The notes below the pieces were generated by a model, which ran no database searches, was not told the DNA's origin, and saw only the letters and a program-made list of their open reading frames with translations. From DRVV01 sp038868255 (GTDB lineage: Archaea > Thermoproteota > Bathyarchaeia > Bathyarchaeales > Bathycorpusculaceae), in contig JAWCTJ010000008.1 of NCBI GenBank assembly GCA_038868255.1, positions 1 through 24,394 of the forward strand: DNA of 24,394 nucleotides. The letters run 5' to 3'. Below, piece after piece: positions 1-7,846 of this stretch (its first letter is position 1; each line of letters starts with the position of its first letter). Made by a program: the position numbers and the translations under genes.

Positions 1-136
1 TTAGCATTACTACGTGAGCTTGGTTTATTTTTATAACAGCCCAAGCTAGTCTTCGGTCGCTTTGAAAGGAAGAAGTGAATTTGACTACTTCTTCTTTTAC
101 TTTGGGAAGCCTTCCTCCTTGTAGAAGTTTAGACAT
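1..136 (-). CDS. argH: Argininosuccinate lyase, N-terminal fragment (cut by window edge)
   Basis: Only the first 45 codons are present. The reading frame opens with ATG at 136-134, begins MSKLLQGGRLPKVKEEVVKF, and runs off the window at position 1. The pattern (a G-G-R-L opening, then a V-x-x-F-x-S-S stretch, a D-R-R segment and a Q-A-H-V-V-M-L stretch) matches the start of archaeal argininosuccinate lyases, which split argininosuccinate into arginine and fumarate in the cytoplasm. The start codon overlaps the last 8 bases of argG, so the two are almost certainly one transcript and translationally coupled. No stop or internal frameshift is seen in the visible part. Identification rests on a short N-terminus plus the argG neighbour, so it is good but not absolute. 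Confidence 0.85.
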   Translation of the reverse strand, partial: MSKLLQGGRLPKVKEEVVKFTSSFQSDRRLAWAVIKINQAHVVML

Positions 137-1340
137 TTCTTCCGCCTTTAATGGAATTTTTTAGTGCGTTATATACTATTGTAGGCAGGCCCCAAAGTTC
201 TATGAAGCCTTCGGCATATGCTTGATTGAAGCTAGTTTTAATGTTGTAGTTTACTAGGTTTTGGCTGTAGATTGAGAATTTTGAGGAGCGGCGTACAACA
301 CGCAATCCGCCCTTGTACAGTTTGACGTAAACTTTTCCAGTAACACGCTCTTGGGTCTTATTTATGAATGCTTCCAGATCCTCCTTTAGAGGATCCAACC
401 ATAGACCAGCATAAGCTAGAAAAGTCCAATGTGAGTCTATTTGCTGTTTAAATAGAACCTCGTGCCGTGTCATAACCATCTTTTCGAGGTCTTTGTGCGC
501 CTCTAAAATAACCGTTGCAGCAGGACACTCGTAGACTTCTCGGGACTTAAGCCCAACAAGCCTATCTTCGATATGGTCTATTCGGCCTACACCATTTCTT
601 CCAGCGATTTTATTAAGCTCTTCAATAATGTTTACAGGATCTAATTCTTCCCCGTTGACAGCTATGGGAACACCGTTTTCGAAGTCTAGGGCAATGTACT
701 CTGGTTTTTCAGGCGCTTTTTCAGGAGAAACAGTCCACTCAAAAATATCCTCTGGGGGTTCATGGTCAGGGTCATCCAGAACGCCACATTCAATGGCTCT
801 GCCCCACAGGTTTTGGTCAATGCTATAGGGTTTATCTGAACAGGGTATGTGAATACCCCTTTCCATAGCATATTTTATTTCCTCTTCTCTTGTTAAGCCC
901 CATTCACGAACAGGAGCTATAATTTTGAGTTCGGGAGCTAGGGACTTTATTGTCACGTCAAAGCGAACTTGATCATTACCTCTTCCAGTGCACCCATGGG
1001 CAACAGCGCTTGCACCTTCTTCCAACGCAACTTCTACAAGTTTCTTGGCGATCAACGGTCGGGATAAAGCGCTACTTAGAGGGTATTTTCCCTCATACAA
1101 GGCGTTTGCTTTTATTGCTGGGTAAACATACTCTGTCACGAATTCCTTTTTTGCGTCTATGGAGTAATGCTTTTTAGCCCCTACAGCTTTGGATCTCCTC
1201 TCGATTTCCTTCATATCATCGAGCTGTCCCACGTCAACGGTTACCGTGATCACGTCTACACCATATTTCTCCTGTATCCACTTTGCCATCACAGATGTGT
1301 CTAATCCGCCTGAGTATGCCAATACGACTGTTTCGGTTAT
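129..1340 (-). CDS. argG: Argininosuccinate synthase
   Basis: This enzyme ligates citrulline and aspartate using ATP, the penultimate step of arginine synthesis. The N-terminal PP-loop A-Y-S-G-G-L-D-T-S is intact, followed by the G-C-T-G-R-G-N-D-Q-V-R-F motif of the family. Length (about 400 residues) is normal. The first conventional start in frame is TTG at 1322-1320, but it would begin at the residue just before AYSGG and delete the first beta strand. A strong Shine-Dalgarno AGGAGGT lies at 1354-1348. In frame between it and the TTG are only two ATA codons, and the upstream stop TAG overlaps the Shine-Dalgarno. ATA at 1340-1338, spaced 7 bases from the Shine-Dalgarno, gives the expected N-terminus (M/I)TETVVLAYSGG and is used here. 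A TATA-like TTTAAA lies about 46 bp upstream. It is followed by argH with an 8-base overlap. Confidence 0.95.
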   Translation of the reverse strand: MTETVVLAYSGGLDTSVMAKWIQEKYGVDVITVTVDVGQLDDMKEIERRSKAVGAKKHYSIDAKKEFVTEYVYPAIKANALYEGKYPLSSALSRPLIAKKLVEVALEEGASAVAHGCTGRGNDQVRFDVTIKSLAPELKIIAPVREWGLTREEEIKYAMERGIHIPCSDKPYSIDQNLWGRAIECGVLDDPDHEPPEDIFEWTVSPEKAPEKPEYIALDFENGVPIAVNGEELDPVNIIEELNKIAGRNGVGRIDHIEDRLVGLKSREVYECPAATVILEAHKDLEKMVMTRHEVLFKQQIDSHWTFLAYAGLWLDPLKEDLEAFINKTQERVTGKVYVKLYKGGLRVVRRSSKFSIYSQNLVNYNIKTSFNQAYAEGFIELWGLPTIVYNALKNSIKGGRNV

Positions 1341-1465
1341 TATATATACCTCCTAAATTTTCTTTAGAACCGATTTTTAGCTATCTTTTAAACTTTGTGA
1401 CTAAAATGTTACATAGTAAGCTTTAAATGTTCAAACTGATACAGCCCACGAGCGAGGCAAAATAG
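1341..1465. promoter_or_regulatory. Divergent promoter region, argG / HTH-ACT gene
   Basis: This 125-bp spacer separates argG (leftward) from the HTH-ACT gene (rightward). A leftward TATA-like GTTTAAAA is read on the minus strand at 1393-1386, and the argG Shine-Dalgarno AGGAGGT lies at 1354-1348. A rightward TATA-like CTTTAAAT sits at 1421-1428, about 38 bp before the GTG start of the ACT gene. The two promoters are back to back, so one bound protein could affect both. No clear operator palindrome was found here. Confidence 0.55.
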
Positions 1466-2044
1466 GTGACGACTGCCCAGAAAGTTAGAGATTACTTGAA
1501 AGACAGACCTTACATATTAGAAGCTTTGGAAAAAGGCATAGTGAATCTAAGCGAGCTTTCTAGGCAAATCCAGAGAGAGTTAAAGATAGAGAGTTTACCA
1601 GCTGTAAAAGCTGCTTTAAGAAGATTTACGGAGGAGTTGCAAAGGAGGAAACATAGAAGAGAGGAAAGAGTTCTTAAACTCTTGAAAGAGAGCACAATAA
1701 CCATTCATGACGGCAAGGCGGTGGTGGTCACCACCAGACCAGCGGAGATTGAGGACAAAATAAGGGTGAGTTTAGAGGGCAAAATTGTTTATCTAGTGGA
1801 GAAAAACATCCTTACTAAAATCAATAATGCGCTACAAAAGCATGGAGATTGCGTCATGATCATCATACACTCTCCGGCTGAGTTGGAAGCTACACCTGGA
1901 GTTGTGGCATTCTTAACCACGCTGTTAGCAGAGCAGAACATAAACATTATAGAGTTTATCTCTTGCTGGACAGATACAATAATTGTGGTTGACAAGAAGG
2001 ACAGCTTGAAAGCATACGAAATCCTATCTAACGTGGTGGGCTGA
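1466..2044 (+). CDS. HTH + ACT-domain protein, putative amino-acid-responsive regulator
   Basis: The product has 192 residues from a GTG start. The first ~75 residues are helical and strongly basic (for example L-Q-R-R-K-H-R-R-E-E-R) and look like a DNA-binding or oligomerising segment. Residues ~120-192 form an ACT-like domain: the T-P-G-V-V-A-F-L-T-T-L-L-A-E-Q-N-I-N-I-I-E stretch followed by C-W-T-D-T-I-I-V-V resembles the regulatory ACT domain of aspartate kinases. There is no kinase or other catalytic domain. ACT domains typically bind amino acids, so an amino-acid-sensing regulator of the adjacent arg and lys genes is a reasonable inference, not shown. Its end overlaps the end of the convergent lysK by 17 bp. 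Similar ACT-only proteins are annotated as hypothetical in many archaea. Confidence 0.75.
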   Translation: MTTAQKVRDYLKDRPYILEALEKGIVNLSELSRQIQRELKIESLPAVKAALRRFTEELQRRKHRREERVLKLLKESTITIHDGKAVVVTTRPAEIEDKIRVSLEGKIVYLVEKNILTKINNALQKHGDCVMIIIHSPAELEATPGVVAFLTTLLAEQNINIIEFISCWTDTIIVVDKKDSLKAYEILSNVVG

Positions 2045-3158
2045 CTGTTTGAGCGGACCTATGAAATTCAGTCAGCTTGTTAATTGTTCTTTTATAGATT
2101 TCTATACTGTCTAAATATTCTTGGATAAATATGTACTCATTTTCAGTATGACTTAAGGCAGGATCACCAGGGCCATAAGTTACCACGGGTATATTGGTTT
2201 CCTTTCCAAAAATGTTCATGTCGCCAGTTCCAGTTTTACGCAGGAGTATTGGTGTTCTATTTTTGACTTCTCTTATCGAACGTGAAAGTGCTTTAACGAC
2301 GGGTGATTTAGGATCAGCCTCGAAAGGTTCCACAAAATCTCTTACCTTAACCTTTACGGAAACTTTTGAGTTTGTTTTCTGATACTCCTTAACCACCTTA
2401 TGAACCTCATTTACAACTTGGGCAGCATTCATTGGGGGAGGGATGCGAAAGTCTAAGATCATTTGGCATTTTGAAGGTACTGTAGAATCACCTTTACCAC
2501 CTTTAATCCCGGTTAAACATGTGTCAAGCTCGTAGAAATGCCCATTATTACCTTCCATTTTCTTAACAGTCATTCTGATCTTTCGAATTTCATTCCATAT
2601 TTCAATTGATTTTTCAACAGCATTTTCATAAAGCCAATGCGCGGCGGAGTGCCCACCGATCGTCTTACAGGTTATTTCTATGCGTAAGTCGCCTTTGTAT
2701 CCGATGGTTATTTTATCGACACCACTAGGTTCCCCGAAAATTGCATAGTCAGCGGCAATCTTTTCTTTTATCAGGTTTTTTACGCCCTTGCTTTTACCCT
2801 CCTCATCTACAACACAAGCAACCACGATCTTTGCGGATTTTTCGTCTACAAATGCTGACGCTGCCACGATAAGTGCTGCCAGCGATGCTTTAGCGTCGAC
2901 AGCCCCCCTGCCATATATTCTGTCGCCTTCGATTCTTACGGGTATAAAGCCTGCCACAGTATCCATGTGCCCACAGAGCAAAATAACAGGAGAACCTTTG
3001 CCCGCTTCACCTATAACATTCCCAACATCGTCTCGCCTTACTTTAAATCCGTGTTTTTGCATTTCCTCATACAAAAGTCGTGAAATCTCTTGCTCCTTTC
3101 CTGAAGGGCTGTAAATGTCAAGCATTTGAGTTAGAAGGCGCACCGGATAGTCTGTCAC
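2028..3158 (-). CDS. lysK: [LysW]-lysine/ornithine hydrolase (M20 metallopeptidase)
   Basis: This is the last enzyme of the LysW pathway. It cleaves lysine (or ornithine) from the C-terminal glutamate of the carrier protein LysW. It is an M20-family zinc hydrolase. Visible metal and catalytic motifs are G-H64-M-D66-T-V, G-A-V-D88-A-K and the V-V-D-E119-E120-G catalytic glutamate region. The length (376 residues) suits the family. The GTG start at 3158-3156 has GGAGGA a few bases upstream. It overlaps the end of lysJ by 41 bases; a later in-frame GTG or ATG could shorten the overlap. It is co-transcribed with lysJ and is the last gene of the operon. Its 3' end overlaps the convergent HTH-ACT gene. 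Confidence 0.92.
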   Translation of the reverse strand: MTDYPVRLLTQMLDIYSPSGKEQEISRLLYEEMQKHGFKVRRDDVGNVIGEAGKGSPVILLCGHMDTVAGFIPVRIEGDRIYGRGAVDAKASLAALIVAASAFVDEKSAKIVVACVVDEEGKSKGVKNLIKEKIAADYAIFGEPSGVDKITIGYKGDLRIEITCKTIGGHSAAHWLYENAVEKSIEIWNEIRKIRMTVKKMEGNNGHFYELDTCLTGIKGGKGDSTVPSKCQMILDFRIPPPMNAAQVVNEVHKVVKEYQKTNSKVSVKVKVRDFVEPFEADPKSPVVKALSRSIREVKNRTPILLRKTGTGDMNIFGKETNIPVVTYGPGDPALSHTENEYIFIQEYLDSIEIYKRTINKLTEFHRSAQTVSPPR

Positions 3159-4338
3159 TTTCTTCCTCCTTCAATATTGAGTCAAGCACTGATATAACTT
3201 GATCTATCTGAGTCTTCTCTATAACAAGAGGAGGAAGGAACCTTAGAACATTTTTACCGGCATCGAGAACTATGACACCACGGTCAAGCGCTTTCATGAT
3301 AATGGATAGAACCTCAAATTTGAGCTCAACACCCAACATTAACCCTAGACCACGAACCTCACGGATTATCCTGTGTTTGGACTGCAACTCCTGGAGTCTT
3401 TCCTTGAAATATTTCCCAAGTGTGGCAGCCCTTCTCGGAAGATCTTCCTCTAAAAGCACGTCTATTGCAGCACATGCAGCTGCACAAACTACGGGATTTC
3501 CGCCGTAAGTCGTTGAGTGTTCTCCAACCTTCAGACATTCCATAATATAGTCTTTTGCTATGGTTACGCCCATAGGAAGCCCACCGGCAATTGATTTTGC
3601 TGTGCAGAGTATGTCAGGATTTATGTTCCAGTGCTCGCAGGCGAAGGTCTTTCCAGTTCTGCCGAATCCTGTCTGAACCTCGTCTAGAATTAACAGTATG
3701 CCTTTTTCCTTGCAAATTTCATCGAGGCCTTCCATAAACCCTTCTGGGGGAACTCTGATGCCGCCTTCGCCTCTTATGGGCTCCACAATTACAGCAGCGG
3801 TTCTATTGGTTAAAGCCTCCTTAATCTTCTCCAGGTTATCTGGAGGTACATGCTTAAAGTCAGGGACTAGGGGTTTAAAGGGGTCCCGGTACTTTCGATC
3901 CCAAGTGGCTGACAATGCGCCCATAGTTTTCCCATGGAAAGCGCCCATCATGGCGATTATCTCAGTTTTGCCGGTGAATTTCCTTGCCAACTTTATGGCG
4001 CATTCAACTGCTTCAGCCCCGCTGTTTGACAGGAAAACTTTGTTCAATCCCTTTGGGGCTATGCTTACTATTTTCTCCAGAAGCTTTGCTCTAACATCGT
4101 TGTAGAGAGATCCATGACAAGAGATGAGACGTTCAGCTTGCTTTTTTATTGCTTCGACGACCTTTGGATGACAGTGCCCTATGATGCAGGTTCCATAACT
4201 TCCACCGCAGTCGATATATTCCTTGCCATTCACGTCCCAGACTAAGGCGCCCTTCCCATGTGTGATAACCACTGGCCTTTTTGCATAAACATTGGCCATG
4301 AGCTTATCTTCTATTTCTATGATTCTTTTTTCACTCAC
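3118..4338 (-). CDS. lysJ: [LysW]-aminoadipate/glutamate semialdehyde aminotransferase
   Basis: This is a PLP-dependent class-III aminotransferase (406 residues) that converts the LysW-bound semialdehyde to the LysW-bound amine. The PLP-binding lysine is K248 in C-T-A-K-S-I-A-G-G-L-P-M-G. The cofactor-ring aspartate lies in I-L-D219-E-V-Q-T-G-F-G-R-T-G-K, and S-N-S-G-A-E-A (104-110) is the phosphate-binding region. These match the ArgD/LysJ family. GTG at 4338-4336 overlaps the last 8 bases of lysZ, a sign of translational coupling. The C-terminal ~20 residues (rich in S, E, N) overlap the start of lysK and look like a non-conserved tail. Whether it also serves ornithine synthesis cannot be read from the sequence, but no separate argD is in the window. 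Confidence 0.92.
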   Translation of the reverse strand: MSEKRIIEIEDKLMANVYAKRPVVITHGKGALVWDVNGKEYIDCGGSYGTCIIGHCHPKVVEAIKKQAERLISCHGSLYNDVRAKLLEKIVSIAPKGLNKVFLSNSGAEAVECAIKLARKFTGKTEIIAMMGAFHGKTMGALSATWDRKYRDPFKPLVPDFKHVPPDNLEKIKEALTNRTAAVIVEPIRGEGGIRVPPEGFMEGLDEICKEKGILLILDEVQTGFGRTGKTFACEHWNINPDILCTAKSIAGGLPMGVTIAKDYIMECLKVGEHSTTYGGNPVVCAAACAAIDVLLEEDLPRRAATLGKYFKERLQELQSKHRIIREVRGLGLMLGVELKFEVLSIIMKALDRGVIVLDAGKNVLRFLPPLVIEKTQIDQVISVLDSILKEEESDRLSGAPSNSNA

Positions 4339-5140
4339 TCTTTATTACCGTCCCACAAGAATGTCTTACCGCAGAGGATATTGGAGAATTACGAAGTCCG
4401 TTAGCGATGATAGCTTCAGATACACCCATGTTGACAGCTTCCATGGCAGCATATACTTTAGTAATCATTCCTGGACCTATTTTCGTGAGAATTTTCTCCA
4501 CGTCGGATACGTTAAGCTGTGGAATCACTTTACCCTCTAGCATCAGCCCATCAACATCTGTAAGTAGCACTAACTTGTCGGCTTTAAGGGAAGCCGCCAC
4601 ATAAGCTGCTGTTCTGTCAGCATCCACATTTAAAGGTTCACACTCTTCACCTAATGCCACCGGTGCTATGACGGGGATGAAGCCGTTTTCTAAAATGAGT
4701 TCTATCGGGCGCGGATCTACTTCGCTTATTTTGCCGCTATATCCACCATCAATAACCCTTTTTCGCCCAACTTCGTCAACCACAATTATCTTTTTCTTCC
4801 TATTTGCACGTATAAGGGCTCCATCTAAGCCTGAAAGCCCAAAAGCAGGGATCCCGGCGCTCTGAAGCGCTAAAACCACTTGCTTGTTAATTTTTCCGGC
4901 GATAACCATTGTATAGATTTCCACGGTTTCTCTGTCCGTGTATCTACTTCTGAATCCCTCAGGAGATGTGACAAATTTCTGTTCCTTTCCAAGTTTAGAG
5001 GCTATTTCAGTTACTTCATCGCCACCGCCATGGACTAGGACTATACGGTTCTCCTGAAGGAGGCTTTTTAGGTCTGGAATAAGCTCTGAGGAGTTAATTT
5101 CCTTTGCAACGTTCCCCCCTATCTTTATTACGATCAACAT
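4331..5140 (-). CDS. lysZ: [LysW]-aminoadipate/glutamate kinase
   Basis: This amino-acid-kinase-family enzyme phosphorylates the side-chain carboxylate of LysW-bound aminoadipate (or glutamate), as ArgB does for N-acetylglutamate. Visible motifs are the N-terminal V-I-K-I-G-G-N-V, the L-V-H-G-G-G-D-E loop and the S-R-Y-T-D-R-E-T-V-E segment that lines the substrate site. The frame is open upstream to 5191, but those 17 codons overlap lysY and do not resemble the family. The ATG at 5140-5138 gives the canonical MLIVIKIGGNV start and a 269-residue protein, so I chose it. It begins 4 bases after the lysY stop. It shares its last 8 bases with lysJ. Confidence 0.93.
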   Translation of the reverse strand: MLIVIKIGGNVAKEINSSELIPDLKSLLQENRIVLVHGGGDEVTEIASKLGKEQKFVTSPEGFRSRYTDRETVEIYTMVIAGKINKQVVLALQSAGIPAFGLSGLDGALIRANRKKKIIVVDEVGRKRVIDGGYSGKISEVDPRPIELILENGFIPVIAPVALGEECEPLNVDADRTAAYVAASLKADKLVLLTDVDGLMLEGKVIPQLNVSDVEKILTKIGPGMITKVYAAMEAVNMGVSEAIIANGLRNSPISSAVRHSCGTVIKSE

Positions 5141-5144
5141 TTTG

Positions 5145-6197
5145 CTACACCGGGTGGAACCCAGCGTTTTCCAATCCTGTTTTCTCGTCAAAACCCAACA
5201 TTAAGTTTAGACATTGAACTCCCTGACCAGCTGCTCCCTTCATCAGATTATCTATTGCTGAAAAAACAACGAGGCGTTTGGTTCGTGTATCCAATTCAAA
5301 CCCAATATCGCAGAAATTCGTTCCCAACACTACTTTGGGATCGGGCAATTGATGCAAACCTTTACGATATTTTACAATACGTATGAAAGGCTCCTTATCG
5401 TAAGATGAGCGGAAAATCTTCCAAATCTCGCTCAAAGGTAATTCCTTAGTTAGAAATGCATGGATTGTTGATAGTATACCGCGCACCATATTAACTGCAT
5501 GAGGGGTAAATGAAACTGTTAAGATGTCGTTGGATAGTAAATTAAGCTCCTGCTCGATTTCGGCAATATGTCTATGATCCACCACATTATAAGGTCGAAC
5601 TCCTCCAAATCTCTCAGGATGGTGCGAAGCGAGAGAAGGCTTAGCTCCAGCTCCTGAAGATCCAATTTTTACATCGGCAACAATCCGTTTCTTTTCAATG
5701 ATGTTAGCCTTAACGAGAGGAGCCAAACCAAGGATCGTGGCTGTAGACATGCAGCCCGGGCAGGCTACTAGACGGGCATTTTTTATTTCCTCGCGGTGTA
5801 ACTCAGGTAAGCCATAGGCAGCTTCCTTCAGAAGCTCAGGGTGCACATGCTCCCACCCATACCATTTAACATAGTCTTCAGGTTTTTTTAATCTAAAATC
5901 AGCGCTCATATCGATTACTTTTATACCCATTTCAAGAAGTTTGGGAACTAGTTCAACAGCGCTTCCATGGGGAACAGCCGTAAAAACAATATCACATTTG
6001 TTTTGGAGGGAGTTCAAGTTCAGAGGGGTGAATTTAAGCTGTGTCAAACCACGAAGGTTTGGATGGACTGTGAAAATATATTCGCCAGCATACTTATCCG
6101 AAGTGGCGAAGACAACTTCTACTTTTGGATGGAAAAGCAGCAACCTGAGCAATTCTCCGCCAACATATCCGGAAGCACCAATTATTCCCACCTTCAT
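5145..6197 (-). CDS. lysY: [LysW]-aminoadipate/glutamyl phosphate reductase
   Basis: This NADPH-dependent reductase converts the LysW-bound acyl phosphate to the semialdehyde, homologous to ArgC. The N-terminal Rossmann motif G-I-I-G-A-S-G-Y-V-G-G-E is clear, the catalytic cysteine is in A-C-P-G-C-M-S-T-A, and G-S-S-G-A-G-A follows. Three starts are possible: TTG 6218, ATG 6209 and ATG 6197. I prefer 6197 (350 residues) because it begins MKVGIIGASG as in the family and has GGTGAG about 5 bases upstream. With that start there is a 13-base gap after lysX. It is in the lys operon, 4 bases before lysZ. Confidence 0.92.
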   Translation of the reverse strand: MKVGIIGASGYVGGELLRLLLFHPKVEVVFATSDKYAGEYIFTVHPNLRGLTQLKFTPLNLNSLQNKCDIVFTAVPHGSAVELVPKLLEMGIKVIDMSADFRLKKPEDYVKWYGWEHVHPELLKEAAYGLPELHREEIKNARLVACPGCMSTATILGLAPLVKANIIEKKRIVADVKIGSSGAGAKPSLASHHPERFGGVRPYNVVDHRHIAEIEQELNLLSNDILTVSFTPHAVNMVRGILSTIHAFLTKELPLSEIWKIFRSSYDKEPFIRIVKYRKGLHQLPDPKVVLGTNFCDIGFELDTRTKRLVVFSAIDNLMKGAAGQGVQCLNLMLGFDEKTGLENAGFHPV

Positions 6198-6210
6198 TTT
6201 TCTCACCATA

Positions 6211-7389
6211 CTAATCAAAAATGCTTTTTGCGCAGCTTAGCAAGTATTCTGCAATGTTCGCCCCTGTAGCAAGTCTTGTTTGTTCCCAAAATTCAGGGCA
6301 TGAATTTGCCTCATGGAAAAGTATCTCGTGTTTACCTTTTTCAACACTTTCATTAACTATTTTCTTTATATTCTCATAGGCTTCCAAGCTTTTGTACCTC
6401 TCGAATGACTCCTCCAATTTTTTATTCCAGTCGGGAAAAGCCCTCTTTTTTGAGGGGTCGCTTTTAACTTTTTTTACTTCTTGAAAGGCCTTAGCAAGCT
6501 TTTTAAGCTCAGCCATAACGTATGCCTCGTCATTGAGTTTGTTTTTATCCATTGGAATCATTGCGTCTAGAGCTAGCACCCATGCGTCACACTTTCCACC
6601 TATTACTGCGCCGCACCTCGAGGCTAATTCTCTAATGTGTAATGGGAGATCCACGTCTAGGACAAAGTTTCCCAGTGCAGTATTAGTTCTAAAGTCCTTG
6701 AAACCCGCTCTGGCCATGGCTTTAGGATAACAGTAAGGAGCTTTCCCCTTCTCCTTCAAGACTATAATTCTCAGATCATAGAACCATTTTTGAATAAAAT
6801 CTTGCGCCAGTATTCCTATAGGGTTTATTATGGATAATTTTGTGGATTTGACCGCGTTTAGAAGTTCTTCCCGGTTTTTTGCAAGCTTAATACCCCTGCC
6901 ATGGGTTCCAGCGTCAGGCTTAACGACAACTGCTCCATCAAAAGATTGCTGCAGTAAATCAACAATCTCTTCCTCATTGTGAATGCTAGTCCCTTTCTTT
7001 GTTCTTTCTCGGGAATTGCATGGAATAAAAACCGTTTTAGGAACTTTAATTCCACTTTTACTTAGGTAAAGTAATGTTCGAAATTTGCTAAAACATAGAA
7101 ACTCAACATGTAAAGGATTCAAAGCAGGCTTGTCTATAGCTTCCAGAAATGTAGCCGCCATAAGTCTCCGATTCTTGCTCTGAACTCTATTTAATACAAC
7201 TTTAACATCTTCCTTTATTAGCCTCGTATAATTGTTTCCCTTACTATGCATATCATATCCTTCAGGATCTATGGTTATGGAAATTTTCCTGAAGGGTATG
7301 TAAACTAGATCTATGCCCAACTCTTGTGCGGTCTGTTTAATTCCCATCTCATCTGTCTCGAGGTAATCGCAAAGTAATCCAATGCTCAT
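6211..7389 (-). CDS. lysX: LysW ligase (LysX/ArgX-type ATP-grasp) with an extra internal segment
   Basis: This RimK-like ATP-grasp enzyme attaches alpha-aminoadipate (or glutamate) to the C-terminal glutamate of LysW. Visible parts are the N-terminal pre-ATP-grasp domain (1-~95), the nucleotide-binding V-V-V-K-P-D-A-G-T-H-G-R-G-I (154-167), and a C-terminal metal-binding E360-x-N362 followed by a P-E-F-W-E and A-T-G-A-N-I-A-E stretch that matches the LysX C-terminus. It has 392 residues, whereas typical LysX/ArgX proteins have about 280. Much of the excess is a lysine- and glutamate-rich, helix-prone block at about residues 281-352, between the L-D-A-M-I-P strand and the metal-binding E-x-N. 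The reading frame is continuous. Position between lysW and lysY supports the assignment. Lysine versus arginine specificity is not resolved. Confidence 0.85.
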   Translation of the reverse strand: MSIGLLCDYLETDEMGIKQTAQELGIDLVYIPFRKISITIDPEGYDMHSKGNNYTRLIKEDVKVVLNRVQSKNRRLMAATFLEAIDKPALNPLHVEFLCFSKFRTLLYLSKSGIKVPKTVFIPCNSRERTKKGTSIHNEEEIVDLLQQSFDGAVVVKPDAGTHGRGIKLAKNREELLNAVKSTKLSIINPIGILAQDFIQKWFYDLRIIVLKEKGKAPYCYPKAMARAGFKDFRTNTALGNFVLDVDLPLHIRELASRCGAVIGGKCDAWVLALDAMIPMDKNKLNDEAYVMAELKKLAKAFQEVKKVKSDPSKKRAFPDWNKKLEESFERYKSLEAYENIKKIVNESVEKGKHEILFHEANSCPEFWEQTRLATGANIAEYLLSCAKSIFD

Positions 7390-7456
7390 TTCTCAGCCTT
7401 CTTCTCTACAGCTAAGATTTGAAAATAAGACGCGTAGAGTTGGGAAATGGTTGGAG

Positions 7457-7633
7457 TTACTCTCCCCAATCCTCGCCCTCAAGCACCAGCTCCCTAACTT
7501 CCACGGTGCTTCCATTTACTTCAACTATTTCGAGTTCGAGGCCGCAGCAGGGACAGCTTAGAATTTCCCCTTGCATAACCTCTTCCGAAACGCTTAAATC
7601 TGAATCGCAATCAGGGCACTTTGCGGTTTTCAT
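7457..7633 (-). CDS. lysW: Amino-group carrier protein LysW
   Basis: This is a small acidic zinc-ribbon carrier (58 residues). Four cysteines lie in two knuckles, C6-x2-C9 and C27-x2-C30. The C-terminus is E-D-W-G-E, the diagnostic LysW/ArgW tail whose last glutamate is the attachment point for aminoadipate or glutamate. The frame is open 12 bases further upstream to a GTG (7645), but ATG 7633 has AGGTGA about 8 bases upstream and gives the shorter family-like N-terminus. It is the first gene of the leftward operon, 67 bases before lysX. The opposite strand encodes the aconitase-family pair from a shared divergent control region. Confidence 0.95.
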   Translation of the reverse strand: MKTAKCPDCDSDLSVSEEVMQGEILSCPCCGLELEIVEVNGSTVEVRELVLEGEDWGE

Positions 7634-7846
7634 CTCGTTATTCACCTTAGATTTGGGGTCTCTTTAGCGAGAAGCTCACTTTTAACTTTTATGGCTTAAC
7701 TGTCACAAAGGATACGCTTAATGTTCCAAACGATACATGTAAATACCAGAAATCTTACACGCGAAATACACGCTTAAATATGAGTAAGCGTGAGTTTTAT
7801 GGAATATTCATGGTAAATGCAGATAGCCATAGCGGTGGCAAGAATA
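7634..7846. promoter_or_regulatory. Divergent promoter region with an 8-bp inverted repeat over the rightward TATA
   Basis: This spacer lies between lysW (leftward) and the aconitase-family large subunit (rightward). The rightward TATA-like CTTAAATA at 7773-7780 sits inside an exact inverted repeat, CACGCTTA at 7769-7776 and TAAGCGTG at 7785-7792. A second CGCTTA occurs near 7715. A leftward TATA-like AT-rich stretch (ATAAAAGTTAAAA on the minus strand) lies around 7680-7692, about 50 bp before lysW. The palindrome placement is what a repressor operator would look like; the binding protein is unknown. Confidence 0.55.

Noticed and set aside
3698..4105. 135-codon open frame opposite lysJ
   Set aside because: It lies fully within a conserved aminotransferase gene in the opposite direction, with low-complexity content and no ribosome site.
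4331..5191. Longer lysZ starting at 5191
   Set aside because: The extra 17 residues overlap lysY and do not look like the family; ATG 5140 gives the canonical start.
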